Shown: positions 24,201 to 37,077 of the stretch, in pieces
How positions within the stretch are numbered: the stretch's first letter is position 1
How the letters are laid out: every line of letters starts with the position of its first letter
DNA from: Dalbergia cochinchinensis
Taxonomy: Eukaryota; Streptophyta; Magnoliopsida; Fabales; Fabaceae
Length of the DNA stretch: 64,000 nt
Direction: 5' to 3'
Assembly (NCBI GenBank): GCA_031216125.1
Contig: CM062375.1
Coordinates: 5,313,501-5,377,500, forward strand
Position numbers and translations under genes: made by a program
Notes under the pieces: generated by a model
Told to the model about the DNA's origin: nothing
The model's input: the letters and a program-made list of their open reading frames with translations, nothing else
The model's database searches: none

Positions 24201-26300
24201 ATTGCAGTGGAGGGTTCAGCCTCTGAAGCATGTATACAATATCAAAATTGGAAAAACAGAGAGATAATATCCTCGGCAATTAGAGGAGCCCTTCACCCTC
24301 CCTATTTCACTCCATTTCTGCTTAACTTCTTCCTGCACTACCCCTATAAACATATAGCAGTATTCTCCCCCAAAACATGCAAAAATTTGTTAAATACCTT
24401 AAATATTAAGAAAATAAAAAAAAGTGATAAAAAAAGTGATTACGTAATAGAGCAGGTAAGGATGGTTGCTTGTCAAGCAAGTTCTTGTGAGTTAGAGTTA
24501 TAAACACATGTATTAGGGAAATGTTGGGGTTAGAGATTTAAGGATGTTTAAGATAGTTGAAATGTTGCAGGTAAGGAAGTGTTTAAGAAATGTATTAGGG
24601 AAATGGTTGCTGTAGTTTTATGAGATTTGCGACGAAAGTAGAAGAGATTTGAAAATTTGCTGATGTTGAATTTGTTTGCTGAGGATTGTTAATAGAATTT
24701 GGATCAACGTGAGCATGTTGGGTTTGATTCAAATTCCTGCTTTAACTGATAATTGCCTGATATATTCAAATTGTGTGTGACTTGTGTTTATGATGGCTTT
24801 TTTAAGTATTTATCAAGTGCATGCAGGGGATGTCGTATTCCCCAACAATCTTAAACATCTTTCATTATTCTTAGTTCCATTCTTTCATATAAACCTAAAA
24901 CTTGTTGCTTTCTATCATTGGACATTTTTAATTTTTCTGTTTCTACTTATGACTATGATATGATGTAAAGGACAGGCTAGTTTATATTGCAGGATTATGG
25001 AACCCTTGCTGTATGGAGACTATCCCATTTCCATGAGGACAAATGCGGGTTCAAGAATTCCAACCTTCACAAACAGTGAATCCAAACAGGTCAAGGGTTC
25101 ATATGACTTTATAGGCGTAATTTTTTTACAACAATATTAATGTCACAGACAATCCTAACACCCTCAAGAGAAAAGTGAGAGACTATGTTGCTGACATGGT
25201 TGCACAGCTACACTATGTATTTTGCTATGTTAAAGTATAATGGATTTAGTAAAAGATTGAAGTTGGCCATATAAGCATGCTGTACTAATTGCATTCACAA
25301 CATCGTTTTTCATTATCATTCAGAAATTTCAAACTACTTGAAACTTTCACATCATTTAGCTCGAGACCGTCCAATGACTTTCATTAGTTTGCCCTATTGT
25401 TAACCAGTTTTACCTTAATAATTGGTGTAGCAACTGCAAATAACTATCCTGCTATTTTTGTTTTGGCAGATGTACAAGATTTGTTTTCTGCTGAAGAGGT
25501 AATACATGTGGCCAGAAATATTAGTATTTTTTCATGCCATAATGTGATTATCTTGTTTTTTCAACCATACAGCTATATTCAACTAAAGATACCTAGATTT
25601 TAGTATGTTAGATGAAAACACAATTTAACTCTACGCCATTGTCTCATCGTCTAATTGATATAGCCGACTCCACCCGGTGGAGTAAGGAATAGTTGATGTT
25701 AGTTGTAATGAACCATTATAATACATGATGCCAATGGTAAACTAGTTTGACACATGGCAGCTTTGAATGGGTTGAACTATTGACTAAAATTTGACTTGTG
25801 TTGTTAGGTCAACTGACACAAAGCAATTCATCACTTGAAGATGTGACAAGGGTGAGATTCTTGCATGGATACATTGGTGCCGTGCTTGATGCCTTGAGGT
25901 ATGTAGTTGCTTCTCCATTTTGTCTCAATAAAAATTAGATCAATAAAAACAAGAGATTGGATATGTGTACTCATTCACCTGACAGATTGGTATGTGATCC
26001 GCCCCAGTTTTGATATGTTTCTTATTTTTTCTGTCATCCTAAATTTTTCCCAGAAATGGATCAAATATAAGAGGATATTTTGCATGGTCTTTCATGAATT
26101 TATTACAGTTATTAGATGGATACCAGTCTAGTTTTGGCCTACATTATGTTGATCAGAATGATCCAGAGTTGAAGAGATATCCACAATTCTCCGCAAAATG
26201 GTACAGCCAGTTCTTGAGTGGTAGAAGCACCTCTAATGTTGGAGCTATTGAACTTGAGAAGAATCCATCACTTGTTTCTATTGACCATTTGTTTCAATAG
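21281..26300 (+). pseudogene. Beta-glucosidase copy 4, disrupted pseudogene
   Basis: Twelve of the 13 exons are recognisable: 21281-21439, 21528-21591, 22212-22267, 22437-22512, 22633-22704, 22819-22906, 23348-23604, 23829-23944, 24993 to about 25214, 25470-25498, 25808-25898, 26054-26300. Lesions seen against copies 2 and 3: TAG at 22253-22255 in exon 3, where the others have Tyr; a net 2-nt deletion near 23397 in exon 7; the acid/base motif altered to TVNER (Glu kept, Pro lost); TAA at 23934-23936 in exon 8; one extra T at 25121-25127 in exon 9; an altered donor after exon 9 (GTAAGT context lost near 25214); and no exon 11, so no nucleophile Glu. Translation from 21281 would stop after 88 residues. 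The promoter region does not share the G-box block of copies 2 and 3. No catalytic product is possible. Reading errors could explain one lesion but not all. Confidence 0.93.
25575..25706 (+). mobile_element. LINE (RTE-like) 3' tail in place of exon 11 of pseudogene copy 4
   Basis: Contains ATAGCCGACTCCACC, then GGTGGAGTAAGGAATAG and a decayed TTG-rich tail. This is the signature 3' end of plant LINEs, usually written as TAGCCGACCCCAC, GTGGGATAAGGC and a (TTG)n run. Flanks match the introns on either side of exon 11 in copies 2 and 3. Left border approximate. Confidence 0.6.
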
Positions 26301-27325
26301 GCTCTTTAAATTTGTATTAGAGCTTCATTTCATTGTAGTGTTGCAGATATGTTTATGCTTAACTTTCACAATTGAATATGTATTGCCGAATCAAACAATA
26401 ATTGTGTGTTTGGAATTTGGATAGAAGTTTGTGAGCTTGATTTTAAATGACTCTCTAATTTTGGTTAAAATTTATGTTTGGAAATTTTTATGTGAAAAGT
26501 GATTTTAAAATCGATTAGATAGTATTGATCACAAATCAAGACGTGAATTGCATTGAATATAAAAAGGAGAGAAGAAAGAAGGATAAAATAGATATTTGAT
26601 CATTGTCATTATTTCATTCTGCTTAGAATCGTAGTATATGATCATAGAATTGACAACAACATATTTTAAGTGAATTCCCAGGCAAGTTCTTACATAGAGA
26701 TTGATGGTTTTGTGACCAAAAATTAAAAGGGATTCAATTGAAACATTTAAATGAGACTAAATACTTATTTTGAACCCTATAAATTAATATGTTAGAATTT
26801 GAAAATCTATTATTGTTCAAGACAAAAGAAATAAAAAAAAGTGCCGTCACAAGTCTTTTTCTGTTTTCTACTTTCTATCTAATGTTTTTATCTTAGCCAA
26901 TAGCAACATTTTTCAACTTTTAAATAGCAAATATCCCAAGGAGGCATATTCATTTATTAAACTATCCATATCTCTAACAAATGCAGCCAATGACATATTT
27001 TTCTTTTTGTTTTAATCATATTTTTCCCTTTTTAAATTTTCAGCCACCAAGAAAGCAACAGCCAGCTGTTTATTGAAAAAACTATGGGCGCAGTCTCAAG
27101 GAATTATCAACTTGGTGCTTTGATGCCCCCTCCTTGTAACCAAAGTAAAAGACACTATCAACATCAAGAAATCACAAATCCTCATATGCACAGACACCAG
27201 CTACAAAAAGGTTTTATATATCTAAACGTCTACAACTCTCAGATATTATCCCTTATTGGATATGGATCCAAATGCATGAGAAGAAGAGACATCTAAAACT
27301 TCTCAATGAAAATAAAAATAAGAGG

Positions 27326-27633
27326 GTAAACCACCATTTTGATCCGTGAACAATTCACTGACAAATTAATTCACAAAAGATACTTTATTAGTTTGTAGTA
27401 CCGCAATTATCGTTTTCATTGTTATTAAAGGTCTTTGTTAAGATAGACAAAATATATTTTAGGGACTAATTTGTTAACACATTAATCTTTTTAGGATTAA
27501 TTTTTAATGCATTGATCTTTCAAGGACTGACTTTTTAAAACACTAATCTTTGAGATATCACAAGCTAATAAAACATATTTTAAAGAGTAATTTGTCACTA
27601 TATTGATCCCTTAAAGATGAAAATGATGGTTCT
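27326..27633. repeat. MITE-like inverted repeat
   Basis: The left end ACCACCATTTTGATCCGTGA is imperfectly complementary to the right end (complement ACCATCATTTTCATCTTTAA). No coding capacity; borders approximate. Confidence 0.4.
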
Positions 27634-27825
27634 CCTAGAATAATATGGAAATTGGAAAATCCATAAAACTTGTTTTATTTTTTACTCATCTGCTCACCAT
27701 GGAGCTTGTAATAACTCTTAGAAGATCATGATCCTCACTTATGTAGGTACCCCACAAAAAAAGAGAGAATTTCTAGATAGTAGACCAAATCTAACATGTT
27801 TGAATTTCAATTTGAAGCAAATTTG

Positions 27826-28012
27826 GGCATGTTTGGTTTCTATTTTTACTTCTTATTTTCGTTTTTTTTTGTTTTTCAATATTTTACAAAGAAAATGGTA
27901 AATACATAAAATGAAAACAGAAAACATAGCTATATTATTTTCACTGTTTTTTTTAATAAAATCGTAAAAAAACTAAAACCAGGAAAGGAAACAAAAATCA
28001 AATAGATGCTAA
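27826..28012. repeat. MITE-like element of the TTTGGTTT-ended style
   Basis: The left end GGCATGTTTGGTTTCTAT is imperfectly complementary to the right end (complement AGCATCTATTTGATTTTT). The interior is built of self-complementary TTTTC and GAAAA blocks, like 2561-2729. Confidence 0.4.
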
Positions 28013-29011
28013 AGTGAAATTTGTTTCAATATACGTTATGGAATAATATGTTCTCATGTTTGTTACAAATTATACAAAATTAATTTTTTAATTACTTTGA
28101 AATGATATGATCTCATGTTTGTTATAAATTATACAAAATTATTCTTGAATATTAATTATTCACTAAAATTTTTTTTTCACAATTTAGTGAGATCTCATTC
28201 TCATGATGAAAGGTGAGAATAAAAAATTTTCATGACTCAAAAATAATAGTTGTTAAACACAAATTAAAAAATATTCCTCAATTATTTAACTTTACCTTAC
28301 AATTTTCATTTACATGTGCTCATCTGACTTTATAAATTCATTATGCTCTTAATTTAAATTTTTTTTGTTAATTATTATATTCATCGAAATGAACAAATTT
28401 TTTTAAAAATAATTATTAATTTTGTATTCTATTCTGAAAGTATAATTTTCATTTTGAATTATAATAATAATAAATGTGTTGGGGGTATAATACATTCCCT
28501 AACAAATAATCTTTAAAATGTTCAATGCTAAATAAACAATTTGTTTAAAATATCTAGGAATATCATTTTCGAGAGTATGATCTCTGATAACGTAATTTTA
28601 AACCTTGAAATAAATGACATCTAAATTTCAATTCATTTCAACATATTTGACATAATTATGTTAACACATCATCCAAACCATAACTTGTACACTATAAATG
28701 CAAACACATCATCCAAAATATTCACTTTCATAAGCTATTAGCGTAAAGAACATAACTGCAGATCCATTAATCCAGTAATTTCTCATGTACAGAATAAGGC
28801 CAGGCCCCTGGTAAGGGGCGGTCAATCCAATTGTTTACATATTTGTAAATTTTTCCATCTTTCAAAGTAAACTGCAGCTTAATGTATATAAATTATAAAG
28901 CCAACATGCCCCACAACACAGTTACGGATTTTCCAAGAACGTTCATTCTTTCTCCTTTTTGCTGAAAGGATCATGTTTATTTTTGTACCATATATAGGCA
29001 GCCAACGTAAA

Positions 29012-31367
29012 TCAGTGCTTGGTTTTTGGCTTCTTCACGATCATCACAGTGCAATGAGCATGGTGAGCACAATAGTCACTTACACTACCTAAAACCGCCC
29101 TGCAAATAGAAAAAGTGCCAAACATAACTTTGTGAAAGAAGACAGTAGTACCATAGGCCAAAGTAAAAATCATCAAATAAAGTTTGTAATGGTAAAGAAT
29201 AAAGATGAGTGGAAAACTGTATCCCTTTTATACTCCTGGAGGAAGAGATTTTTCTTGCTCTAATTCCTTAATGGTTCCCTACATTTTAAACTCAATAGCT
29301 TGTGTCACTTAATGAATATCATAGAGCATATATTTTGTCTTACTCTCAAAGCATCTAAGAATTTTTCAGAGAGTAGTTGATGGTTAAGAATACAACAATA
29401 ACCCACAAAACTGATGTGTCAGACTATAAATGGATCAGATCAAAAAACATCTCTTACTCCAGAAGTATAAGAGAATTTCTCATAAATACAGTAATGTATA
29501 AACCACACACACACACAGGAATAATAATAATAATAATAACAATAATAATCTACAGATGGGATAGCTTCTGCAGGAACAAAAACAATGGAAGCCACATTGG
29601 GATGATATTGGATCATTTGACAATGCAAGAACTCAATTCAGGATGAGAGAAGTATTAGTTATACTCCTCTCATCTACCATTGCAAGAGCAAGGATGATTA
29701 CTAAGGCCAAGATGAAGGTTGTACCTTTTTATAGCACCATAACCATGACTTCCCACAACCAATGTTGAAGCATGGTGCTTCTCCACAGCTTCACAGAGAA
29801 CATTTCTAGGATCACCTTCCACCACTTCCACTATCACATCAGTTACCTGACAAGAACTGGTTATCAGATAACTATTCCACAAGTAACATGACCAACATAT
29901 AAAGTATTGAAACATCATAAATGAAGGAAAATGGTAAAGCATCATATTATATCCAACTTTTCTTTGGAAAATAAAAATAGATTCACAAATATGGATATGC
30001 AATATAAAGCAACACTTACTCAAAAAGCAGCACAACACAATAGGGACAAGGAATTGACAGATTTTCATAATCATAGGTTGAATTAAACTTATTTCACTGA
30101 ACTAAATGGTATAGCCGAAGTAGCACAGGAAATAGTCTAGCCCTGATCCTGATATATCACTGATAAAATTTGAAACCTTTTGTGCCTGTTAAATCATAAT
30201 TCATTATGCATCTTTTTGACACTATATTGTATGTTCCAACTATCACTTGGAATGTAGTCAAGATTTCATGTTCGATGAACCCTGAGTACCACAAGCCAGA
30301 GTACACAGGTACTGAGGACACAGACTTGCAGCACAAAGGAAAACAGCAGTGCAGGCACCCACATAAAAAATCAGCATCAACATACACAAACACAAAAATT
30401 TCAGCCAAAACCTACCAATTAACATATTAGCAAGTATCAAAAGTAGCATCATTGATCAACTGAATTACCAATTTGTTATCTTGTCACAAAAAATTAATCA
30501 GATAATTATTAGACTCCTTCTTACATTAAATCTGACCATAGGTTTTTAATTTAGATGGCAGGAACAAAGACCAGTTATACATATAAAAGGTCAGCATCAA
30601 ATTGCATCCGTATAAGATCTGCACATCTACACCACTCAATACCTTTGTATAAAATATAATATAATTCTCATCAATTTAGCCGTTCAATTATAATTATTTA
30701 TGTCATGAACCATCCTTCCAAGGTAGAGGAATCCTCTAATACAGTAATACCATGTCATGAACCATCTCTCACAATCTTAAATTGTTGGGTAGTTATATTC
30801 TAAGAATTTATCGTGTAGATCACTACTATGTCAACCTTTTTTTCTTTTTTGGAGAGAGGGGGGGGGGGGGATTAAACACCAACAAGAATGAGAACAAATA
30901 GTTATGAAATAAATGAAATGAGATGGAAAATTACTGATTTCTTGATGCAAAGCTGCTTGGCATTTTCAACAACTCTGGCAGCAATCTTCTTCAAATCGGA
31001 GTCCACAATAGGCAGAACCTCAGCAGCTCCTGCATACACTAAGTGAAAGACATCACAACAACATAATCACATCATCAACATCAAAATCTCAAACCAAAAC
31101 AAACAAAAGAAAGAAAAGATGCATTCAAATAAGAAAACCATATGATATAATAAATATGATGATAATCAATATACCAGGGCCAGCTAGGCCAACAGCAGAA
31201 GTTGCAGAAGGCCTGGCATGAAGAAGGACAAGCTTGAAGATAGGTGTGGTGACAGGAGTGAAGAAGTGGTCAAGGGTCCATTGAAGTGCATAGCTGCTGT
31301 GTTCACTGTCATCTATGGCAACAATCATAACTTGTTTCTCAGTTTCAGAAGATGATGAGGTAGCCAT
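29012..31367 (-). CDS. Universal stress protein (USP/UspA domain), ATP-binding type
   Basis: Four coding exons on the minus strand: 31175-31367, 30935-31029, 29725-29846, 29012-29099, giving 165 aa, typical for plant single-domain USPs. All introns are GT-AG and phases agree. The protein opens with a Ser-rich MATSSSSETE stretch, then a beta strand with MIVAIDDSEHS, the usual UspA start. Near the C-terminus the nucleotide-binding signature G-2X-G-9X-G-S is complete (G128, G131, G141, S142; VGSHGYGAIK then VLGS), so it should bind ATP, as in MJ0577-type USPs. Probably cytosolic, with roles in abiotic stress inferred from the family. An in-frame ATG 36 codons upstream (31475) exists, but the chosen ATG has a better context (CCATGGCT) and starts the conserved domain. 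A possible TATA box lies about 115 bp upstream. Intron 2 contains a poly-G tract. Confidence 0.93.
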
Positions 31368-31481
31368 GGATTGAATATCAACAACAGCAACAGTTACAAA
31401 GAGATTCTTTCTTTCCTTAGTTTGTTTTGTGTTTAGACTGGCATTGCTTGCTTGGAACACAAAGCCACACCACAATCAGAT

Positions 31482-31490
31482 TATATATAA
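31482..31490 (-). promoter_or_regulatory. Candidate TATA box of the USP gene
   Basis: TATATATAA on the minus strand, about 115 bp upstream of the chosen ATG. Spacing leaves room for a short 5' UTR. No transcript data, so only a candidate. Confidence 0.35.
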
Positions 31491-32867
31491 GGAAACTAGA
31501 AGAAGGTGCTGGGGCAAGGAAACATGTTATCCAATGGATTAGATTAATTTATGAGATTAATTTGGATGGATTGATTGGAATTTAATATTTTTTTCATGAA
31601 ATATAATTCTTGTTTTCTATCACCACCTGTTGTATTTTTAATCATGTATTATGTTGACTATTTGTGCTGATTTAATTTTTAAAAAAAACTATTATATGTT
31701 AGTGAAAATTATATATTATAAAAATATGATCAATTGATTTTTATTTGTGTGTGTATATATATATATATATATGTAATTTATTTATTATGTTGATTATATA
31801 TGGAAATATATCAAATAGTTTAAAATAATATAAAAGTTTATAAACATAGTGCATAATATGACCTTTTTATTTAATGGGGAGTTTTATTAAAAAAAATAAA
31901 AAACTATGCCGTGCTATAATATTTGTACTTAATTCATTCTCAACCAATTTTAGAAAAGAAATATAGAAATATCTCAATTTTTCATTTTAATTTTTTGCAA
32001 ATTGGCAGGAAAAATTGTAACTTTTTTCAATTAATCTTTAATATTTAACTAATATTTTAGGTTACATTTTTGTTCCGAGGTTGTTCATTCGCTAAAAATA
32101 ATACTTCACAAAAATATCTTAACCATTCATTTTATACTAAATTGAGATTATTGATTGTACCCAAAAAAAAAACAGAACATTGATTAATTATTTAAATTAA
32201 CCAATAAAAAATTATGTGATTATAAAACGAAATAAAATAAAATAATAAATGATTGCTAACTTCATACCATTTAATATATATATATATATATAAATTATAT
32301 TAAAATTTAATGAATACTTTAACTTATAAGAATATCATGGCTGCTAATATTACCAAATCCTTTGAAAAATGATAAGTTAAAATTTAAGGATCAATTCAAA
32401 AGATTTAAAGTTTGCACTAATAATTATTTATAGTTAATAATACAACGGTTATTAGCCAAAAAAAAAAGTTACAACGGTTTAATACTCTTTTTCTTTACTC
32501 TTTATACATTTTTAGTATAAAGTAGTTTACATTATTTATCAACTATATTTTATCTTTGAGCTGACCTTTCTACTTCTGTTAAAGCTATTATAATAGATAT
32601 TATACATTTTGAATAGGCAATAACGGATGTATAGTCATATTCAAATAATCAGTATTTTATTTAGTATTTAACAAATCGAAGCCAGGCCTGCAAACGACGT
32701 AGCAGATTCAGTGGCTTTTTGGTCAAGCAAACTTATTTGTAAATTCAATACATGGAATATTGCATCAACGCACATCTCATTCACTGTTAGATAAGATGTG
32801 GATCTCATTTAAATAATATTTACATCTCATTTATAAATCTCATAGATAGATAAAATGTGAATTGATA

Positions 32868-32869
<2 letters not shown>

Positions 32870-32949
<80 letters not shown>
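32870..32949. repeat. (TA)n microsatellite, about 80 bp
   Basis: Uninterrupted TA dinucleotides. Frames reading Ile-Tyr repeats through it are artefacts. Confidence 0.98.
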
Positions 32950-32952
<3 letters not shown>

Positions 32953-33509
32953 TTTGGTCGGCAGCAGAATCTTGTCTGTGAGACCGTGAGGGTGCATACT
33001 GGACCAGTTGTGCCGTGTGATGAGTTGTAAGCATGTGATCTTGTTTTTTTTTTTTTCCTAAGCAACATAATTTTGATACGTTTCATAATATTATTCGAGG
33101 CTCAAGCTTATACATATTTTTTCGAGGAATAAGAGTTTCAACCTCTCCAAAGAGTGAATATATTAAAAAAGGGAAAAAAAAATCACCAGAGTATGATTTA
33201 TAAAGAGAGGGGACTACTTGATGTGGTAACTAAATTTCTTAAAATACACAAGTGGTTTTATTTTTAATTATCTGTGACATTGAAGTTTGAATTTATAACT
33301 CTATGCAAATTGCAAAATTATCTAAACATCTCGCTGCAAACTCCTCTCCTAGTTGTTTATACGCAAGCGGTTTAAAATTTTAACGAAAATTGCATTTACT
33401 GTAGGTTTTGTAGATTTTACTTCTTAAATTTTAAAATTGTATAGATTGACACTCTAATATTTTCTAAATGTGCATTTTAGTTCTCTTGTCAAAATTTTGC
33501 TTATTGGTA

Positions 33510-33745
33510 TTAAAAAATAAGTGCAATACATCCCCCTCAAACTTTAAATCTGATATAATTGGACATCCTAAACTAACAATATGCAATTTGATGTTCAAAA
33601 CTTTCTTAAATATGTATCATTTTTGTCAATAATTGATAAAAAATCAGTAAGAGGGTCATTTAGCACAATAAAAAAATGTAAAGGGTGATTTGCACATTTT
33701 TTAAATATTTTGGGTAACTTATAGTTTGGGAGGTATAGTACAAGT
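33510..33745. repeat. MITE-like inverted repeat
   Basis: The left part, GCAATACATCCCCCTCAAAC, is complementary in outline to the right part, GTTTGGGAGGTATAGTACAA. No coding capacity; borders approximate. Confidence 0.45.
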
Positions 33746-35726
33746 TTTTGTAAATTTTATTAAAGATTATAATTTAATTTTAATTTAATGTATTAATTGT
33801 AAAAAAATATAATTAACTATTTACCTTTTACTTTACCAATTTTTTCATATTAAAAGAATTAAATCCAAACTATCAATTAATAGAACCTCAATTTTTTGTG
33901 GTAAAAGAATTTATCTGCTCTCAACGATAAATATCCTAGATTAATAAATAATAATAATAATAATAATAAAAGTGACAAATCATAAATAACAATTTTCTAT
34001 TATAATAATCATCTATCATAATTTATTATTTGTTAAGATTTTATTAGTTGATAATATAAAATTATTTTATATCATAAAGTGTGGTTAGTTGGGAATAAAA
34101 ATAAGGTGAAATGTGTCATGAATACCCACAACCAAATAGATCCTCGATGTATAAAAATTAAAATTATATAAATGCTTATATTTTCACGATCTAATCAAAA
34201 GTCGTGTAAGTGATAATAATTGGGGGTGTCTTGGGATGGTGAGTCACGACTGAATCTGAAGCTTCCTGAAACAAAGAGCAATGAAGTGTTCCCTTTTATA
34301 AAAAAAGAGAGATCAATTTTTATTTTTTTTTACTTTTTCTTTTTTCCCCCACCTTCGGATGAGGCATGATTGAGCTTGAAACTGTTGTCGTTTACTACTT
34401 GGCTAAAATGGAATTATCTGAGGCTTTTTTTCTTTTGTCCCTGTACTACAAGATTCACTGATTCTCCTTCATCTGCTTTTAATTGGCACACGGATTTAAT
34501 CGTTATCTTATCTCATTTTTTTTTCTTGTGATTTTATAATGAACTAAAATTAAAATACGACGACCTTAGTTTACTCTAATAAGAATAAACCACTACACTT
34601 TGGGTCATGATAGCAGATAGGTACATCTTTTTTTTAAAAAAAATGACAATTTTTATATGAAAATTGAAAAATCATAAATGATACGAATCGTCTTCCGTAA
34701 AAGAATTGCACATCAGTTTGGGTTTGATAGATTTTTCTCTTTATTCCTTTGAATATCACCACTTTTTCTTGAGGGTTAAAAAGTAATTTGAACTCTCGAC
34801 GATAATGAATTCGTTCTATATTCAGTATTGCTATTTCAATATTTCCATTAAGGCTAAAATTTATTTAAAGTTATAATTTACTTTCACTGTAATCATTCAT
34901 TTTTGAGTAAAAATGAGTACGATTTGAACTTATCAACTCAAGACAGCACGAATTTAATGATAATGTATTTATAAACCTTAATTTATTTTCACTTTTTTTT
35001 TATTCGGCCAATGTACATATAGTACATACATCTATTCGGACTCTATACCTTGTGGAATTTAATTTGCTAAGCTTTTAAAATATGACAATGATGATAATGA
35101 TTAAGTGATTATGAATAAAATGTCGTAGTAAATATAAATCCGAATATTCAATAAATATAGATCCGGCCTTATCAACACCCATATTTTTTCGGACAATAAA
35201 CTTATAAAAATGGTTTTTTTTTATTTCTATTTTACATGGTTAACCAATAAAAAAATCAAGAGAGTGTTAAATAATAATAGATAATCAACCCAAGGGACAA
35301 TTTATCTAGTAATTTGATACTTTTTTAAAATTTTATCAATTTTAATGCATAAAAATTAAATATTTTATTTTGAAAATTTTGATTTAAATTTTTTTGATTA
35401 AAATAACTTTTTGAATTTTTTTATGTATAAGATAACGATTTGATTTTAAAATTTCTAGGCTAGATATGCTCATATGGGTTCATTTTGACAGTATTAAATA
35501 AATTGAATTCAGATCATTATTTTGGGCTAAGTCACCTCAAACTTTATCAAATTTATAATAAATTTCACTACATTAAACCTTCGATTCTTAACAAGCTAAA
35601 ATCTTGGTTTAAACTTTCAATTTTCTTTATTGAAAAAAAGAAATTAATTTTGATTAATATTTTTAAAATAAGAGAGCTTTGCATTGTGCTTCAATTATAT
35701 GCTTTTATATATAAAATTATTGATAA

Positions 35727-35815
35727 GATGGGGTTATAGCTCAACAAAGATGAATTGAGTTCTGAATAAGCTTTATCCGCAAGGTCAAGAATTTAAAACA
35801 TGTGAAGCTCTCCTA
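35727..35815 (+). repeat. Possible tRNA-derived (SINE-like) remnant
   Basis: GGGGTTATAGCTCAAC resembles a tRNA 5' half with a pol III A box (TAGCTCAA), and GGTCAAGAATTTAAA about 50 bp later resembles a decayed B box. No cloverleaf can be folded with confidence. Confidence 0.2.
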
Positions 35816-37069
35816 AAAAAAGGTCATTTAGTTAACCACTTCAAGTCACAAAGTTTAAGCTTCCTTATCTAACCTTTTTTTAATAGAAAAGATATAAAAC
35901 TATTGAAGTGCTCCCTTTGGTACTCAATATAAGTTGTTATTGTGTTATGCACTTAAATTAATTAAGGTAATGATCACATACATCTTATTTATCTTCTAAA
36001 AATGAAAGTAAAAGACTAAAATATCATTCTATCACTTAACCCCCACTCATTATTTTTTCAACTAAATACTCCAATAAGCTAACCTCTACTCATTCTCTCT
36101 CTAATTAAATAGATGGGTAAAATATTTATAAAACAATTAATGAGCCTATAAAATACAAAAATGACCTTTATTTTGAACCAAAATAAAAACCCAAAAGCGA
36201 CTTATATTGAGAATCAAAGGAAGTAGTAATAAATATAAAAGTCAAACGCTTCTCTAGGAAATAAAATTATCAAATACTTCTACAGGTATGATAATATGAG
36301 ATTAGATAATAGATATCTACATAAAATACTTTTATGTGAGTGTTTGGTATAGAAAAAATTTAAATTTTTTTCATAGATAAATTTCACATGTAAAATTACA
36401 CATGACATTTGACTATAAAAATTCCCACCTCGCTTTTAAAGATATTATAATGGGCTTGATACCCCAGCAGCTAACAAAGAAAAAAAAAATGTTAGCTGAA
36501 TTTTCACTTGCGTGAGGTAATATTATTTGTTAATGATTAGCTAGATAAAACATCTTGGATACTTTGATTTTTTTTTTTATCCTTTTGTACATTGGATACT
36601 TTGATTTATGCAACTAATTCTTTTTTTTTAATCCATTTTGATAAACTTTAATAATAATTCAGTCTAATAATTATGGGTAAGTGACATTACTTACTATATT
36701 AGATAACTAACTACATTAGTCTATTAGATTAGCTATGAGATAGATTTGATTACTTTTGACTTTTTCATAGTGAAATAATATTGAAGACGCCACCTTTAAC
36801 CCTTTTTGCAGGCATCAAACCGTTAAACATAGGCCGCACAACTAGGATCCATTCAGTTGATTTCGGAAGTAACAACCTAACAAGGTTCAGAAACATCACC
36901 ATAACATAACATGTAACACTAAAAACCTCTCATTTTGAACCTCACCCTTATAATTCACTCTACTTTCTCAAAATTTGTGTGTGTTTGTGGTGTCTTGTTT
37001 TGTTCTTTTTATTGTTCTAATAAGATACTTAATTTTCATTAGTTTCTTGGCTTCTTCTCCCGAGTTTCA

Positions 37070-37075
37070 ATGTAA
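37070..37075 (+). promoter_or_regulatory. AUG-UAA minimal upstream ORF before the NLA start
   Basis: ATGTAA, a start codon directly followed by a stop, lies 2 nt upstream of the NLA ATG at 37078. In plants such minimal uORFs can make ribosomes pause and lower translation or mRNA stability; Arabidopsis NIP5;1 is the known boron-responsive case. Whether the mRNA includes it needs the transcript start. Confidence 0.5.
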
Positions 37076-37077
37076 AG

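Larger units (their letters stand above)
26301..29011. other. Intergenic DNA between pseudogene copy 4 and the USP gene
   Basis: AT-rich, no convincing coding region. A 70-codon ORF at 27084-27296 has no recognisable domain and is probably chance. It holds two MITE-like inverted repeats (27326-27633 and 27826-28012). The stretch nearest 29,011 is the 3' flank of the USP gene. Confidence 0.6.
31491..37077. other. Long AT-rich region between divergent USP and NLA genes
   Basis: Over 5 kb without a credible gene. It contains the promoter regions of both genes, a long (TA)n microsatellite (32870-32949), an inverted-repeat element at about 33510-33745 and a weak tRNA/SINE-like stretch near 35727. 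The short ORFs are AT-rich chance frames. Confidence 0.6.

Noticed and set aside
27084..27296. 70-codon ORF starting MGAVSRNYQL
   Set aside because: No recognisable family, no intron or promoter signal, and it sits in repeat-rich intergenic DNA.
32820..33086. ORFs with long Ile-Tyr repeats on the minus strand
   Set aside because: They are translations of the (TA)n microsatellite.
36900..37077. Possible miR827 target site in the NLA 5' UTR, as in Arabidopsis
   Set aside because: No stretch matches the complement of miR827 well; only short TTTGTGG-type similarity.
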